Shown: one piece after another, positions 5,481 to 5,676 of the stretch
Layout of the letters: every line of letters begins with the position of its first letter
Position numbering within the stretch: position 1 is the stretch's first letter
DNA from: Actinomycetes bacterium
GTDB taxonomy: Bacteria; Actinomycetota; Acidimicrobiia; Acidimicrobiales; RAAP-2
DNA length: 5,676 bases
Assembly: GCA_021787255.1 (NCBI GenBank)
Contig: JAJYMD010000186.1
Span: 1-5,676, forward strand
Direction of reading: 5' to 3'
Notes under the pieces: model-generated
Told to the model about the DNA's origin: nothing
What the model saw: only the letters and a program-made list of their open reading frames with translations
Database searches by the model: none
Translations under genes and position numbers: made by a program

Positions 5481-5486
5481 TTGACA
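5481..5486 (+). promoter_or_regulatory. Outward-facing TTGACA, possible -35 of an IS110 junction promoter
   Basis: A perfect -35 hexamer lies near the right end of the IS110 element and points outward, but no -10 follows at 16-18 bases. IS110-family circles are known to build a promoter across the joined right and left ends, which drives the bridge RNA. A lone -35 here fits that arrangement, with the -10 expected at the left end. I could not pick out the left-end -10. TTATCCACA, a DnaA-box-like 9-mer, lies just before it (5467-5475), perhaps by chance. The rest of 5368-5513 shows no gene. Confidence 0.35.
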
Positions 5487-5513
5487 GTAAGAGCCGTAGG
5501 GTGTCTTGGTCCT

Positions 5514-5599
5514 CTGTAGTTATGCCGAACTTCCCGGCCAGATCACCGCCGTGACCTCGCTCTTCACGCGGACATCGGCATAAGCGCGACATCGGAATA
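5514..5599 (-). repeat. RIT right terminal inverted repeat (86 bp)
   Basis: This is a perfect inverted copy of 159-244. It ends outward with the arm ATCGGAATA (5591-5599), followed directly by GTT and the IS66 gene. Unlike the left end, no palindrome follows the arm. The lack of any difference over 86 bp suggests that the two copies are kept alike by selection or gene conversion, or that the element is young. Confidence 0.95.
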
Positions 5600-5602
5600 G
5601 TT
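5600..5602. repeat. Right GTT target duplication or crossover core
   Basis: This is the partner of GTT at 125-127. The element arm ATCGGAATA ends at 5599 and IS66 sequence (GTCGAACGG) resumes at 5603, so GTT is the only overlap between element and target at this junction. Confidence 0.7.
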
Positions 5603-5676
5603 GTCGAACGGTACGGTGAAATCGGTGGCGAAGCGGAGCACGTCGTCGGCGTAGTTGTCGAGGCGCAACAACAGGT
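5600..5676 (-). pseudogene. tnpC: IS66-family transposase TnpC, upstream fragment (interrupted)
   Basis: The minus strand from the right edge to 5600 encodes LLLRLDNYADDVLRF followed by ATDFTVPFDN. This matches the IS66 transposase stretch just before the C-terminal NNxAE motif (family pattern: Y-DD-LRF--DF-VPF-NN-AE). It joins in frame to the fragment at 1-127: PFDN here, then NNLSERD there. The one extra Asn codon reflects the 3-bp GTT shared by both junctions. The 5' part of the gene lies beyond the window. No internal stop or frameshift is visible, so the RIT insertion is the only visible damage to this gene. Confidence 0.87.

Larger units (their letters stand above)
3414..5513 (+). mobile_element. 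IS110-family element inside the RIT (outer limits approximate)
   Basis: The space between the ritC stop and the right RIT repeat holds an IS110-family transposase with a 730-base leader and a 146-base tail. A RIT element needs little DNA here (45 bases at its other end), so nearly all of this is probably inserted. IS110 elements usually lack terminal inverted repeats and share only a short core at both ends, which makes the limits hard to see. Two direct-repeat pairs could mark them: ATCCACAACCG (3477-3487 and 5469-5479) or GTAGGG (3437-3442 and 5496-5501). The second pair would leave the RIT about 40 bases of its own DNA here, close to its left-hand spacing. Neither is proven. Confidence 0.62.
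125..5602 (+). mobile_element. RIT (recombinase-in-trio) element carrying an internal IS110-family element
   Basis: The limits are set by the two halves of the IS66 gene and by the terminal repeats. Between them lie 86-bp perfect inverted repeats, three overlapping tyrosine recombinase genes in the RitA-RitB-RitC order typical of this family, and an IS110-family element behind ritC. GTT occurs at both junctions (125-127 and 5600-5602), as either a 3-bp target duplication or a shared crossover core. Only 45 bases separate the left repeat from ritA. The right repeat is 2.1 kb from ritC because of the IS110 element. All three recombinases look catalytically complete and both ends are present, so the element may still be mobile, or mobile once the inner element leaves. 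The first GTT could belong to the host or to the element. Confidence 0.88.

Overview
The window is a nest of three mobile elements from three transposase families. The DNA is GC-rich, the genes start with ATG behind purine-rich ribosome binding sites, and the IS110-type protein resembles those of high-GC Gram-positives. An actinobacterium is the best guess, but nothing here fixes the host.

Outer layer: both edges carry pieces of one IS66-family transposase (TnpC) gene on the minus strand. Bases 5676-5600 encode a stretch ending VPFDN, and bases 127-1 continue with [10 protein letters not shown] and on to the C-terminal end of the protein. Removing everything between, plus one copy of the duplicated GTT, restores an open VPFDNNLSERD reading frame.

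Middle layer: the interrupting DNA, about 125-5602, is a Recombinase-In-Trio (RIT) element. Three tyrosine recombinase genes (ritA 290-1513, ritB 1510-2421, ritC 2418-3413) are joined by ATGA stop/start overlaps, and each keeps the full R-K-H-R-H-Y set. The element has 86-bp perfect terminal inverted repeats (159-244 and 5514-5599). A 34-bp perfect palindrome (125-158) lies only at the left end. Joining the ends as a circle would give a 206-bp perfect palindrome with two inverted 9-8-9 core sites.

Inner layer: between ritC and the right terminal repeat (3414-5513) lies an IS110-family element. Its DEDD transposase is at 4144-5367. Upstream is a long non-coding leader with a G-quadruplex motif (3440-3476), an inverted repeat (3474-3505) and a set of related stem-loops (3738-3804, 3818-3895, 3951-4019, perhaps also 3647-3703). 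Two of these stem-loops have strong outer stems that differ in sequence yet both pair. They share scaffold blocks and differ at the positions where IS110 bridge RNAs carry target and donor guides. This is the best candidate for an uncommon system: a bridge RNA locus with a possible third guide loop. The exact ends of the IS110 element could not be fixed.

Working together: RitA, RitB and RitC probably cut and join the RIT ends as one co-translated set. The IS110 transposase would be guided separately by its own RNA. The RIT insertion has disrupted the IS66 transposase.
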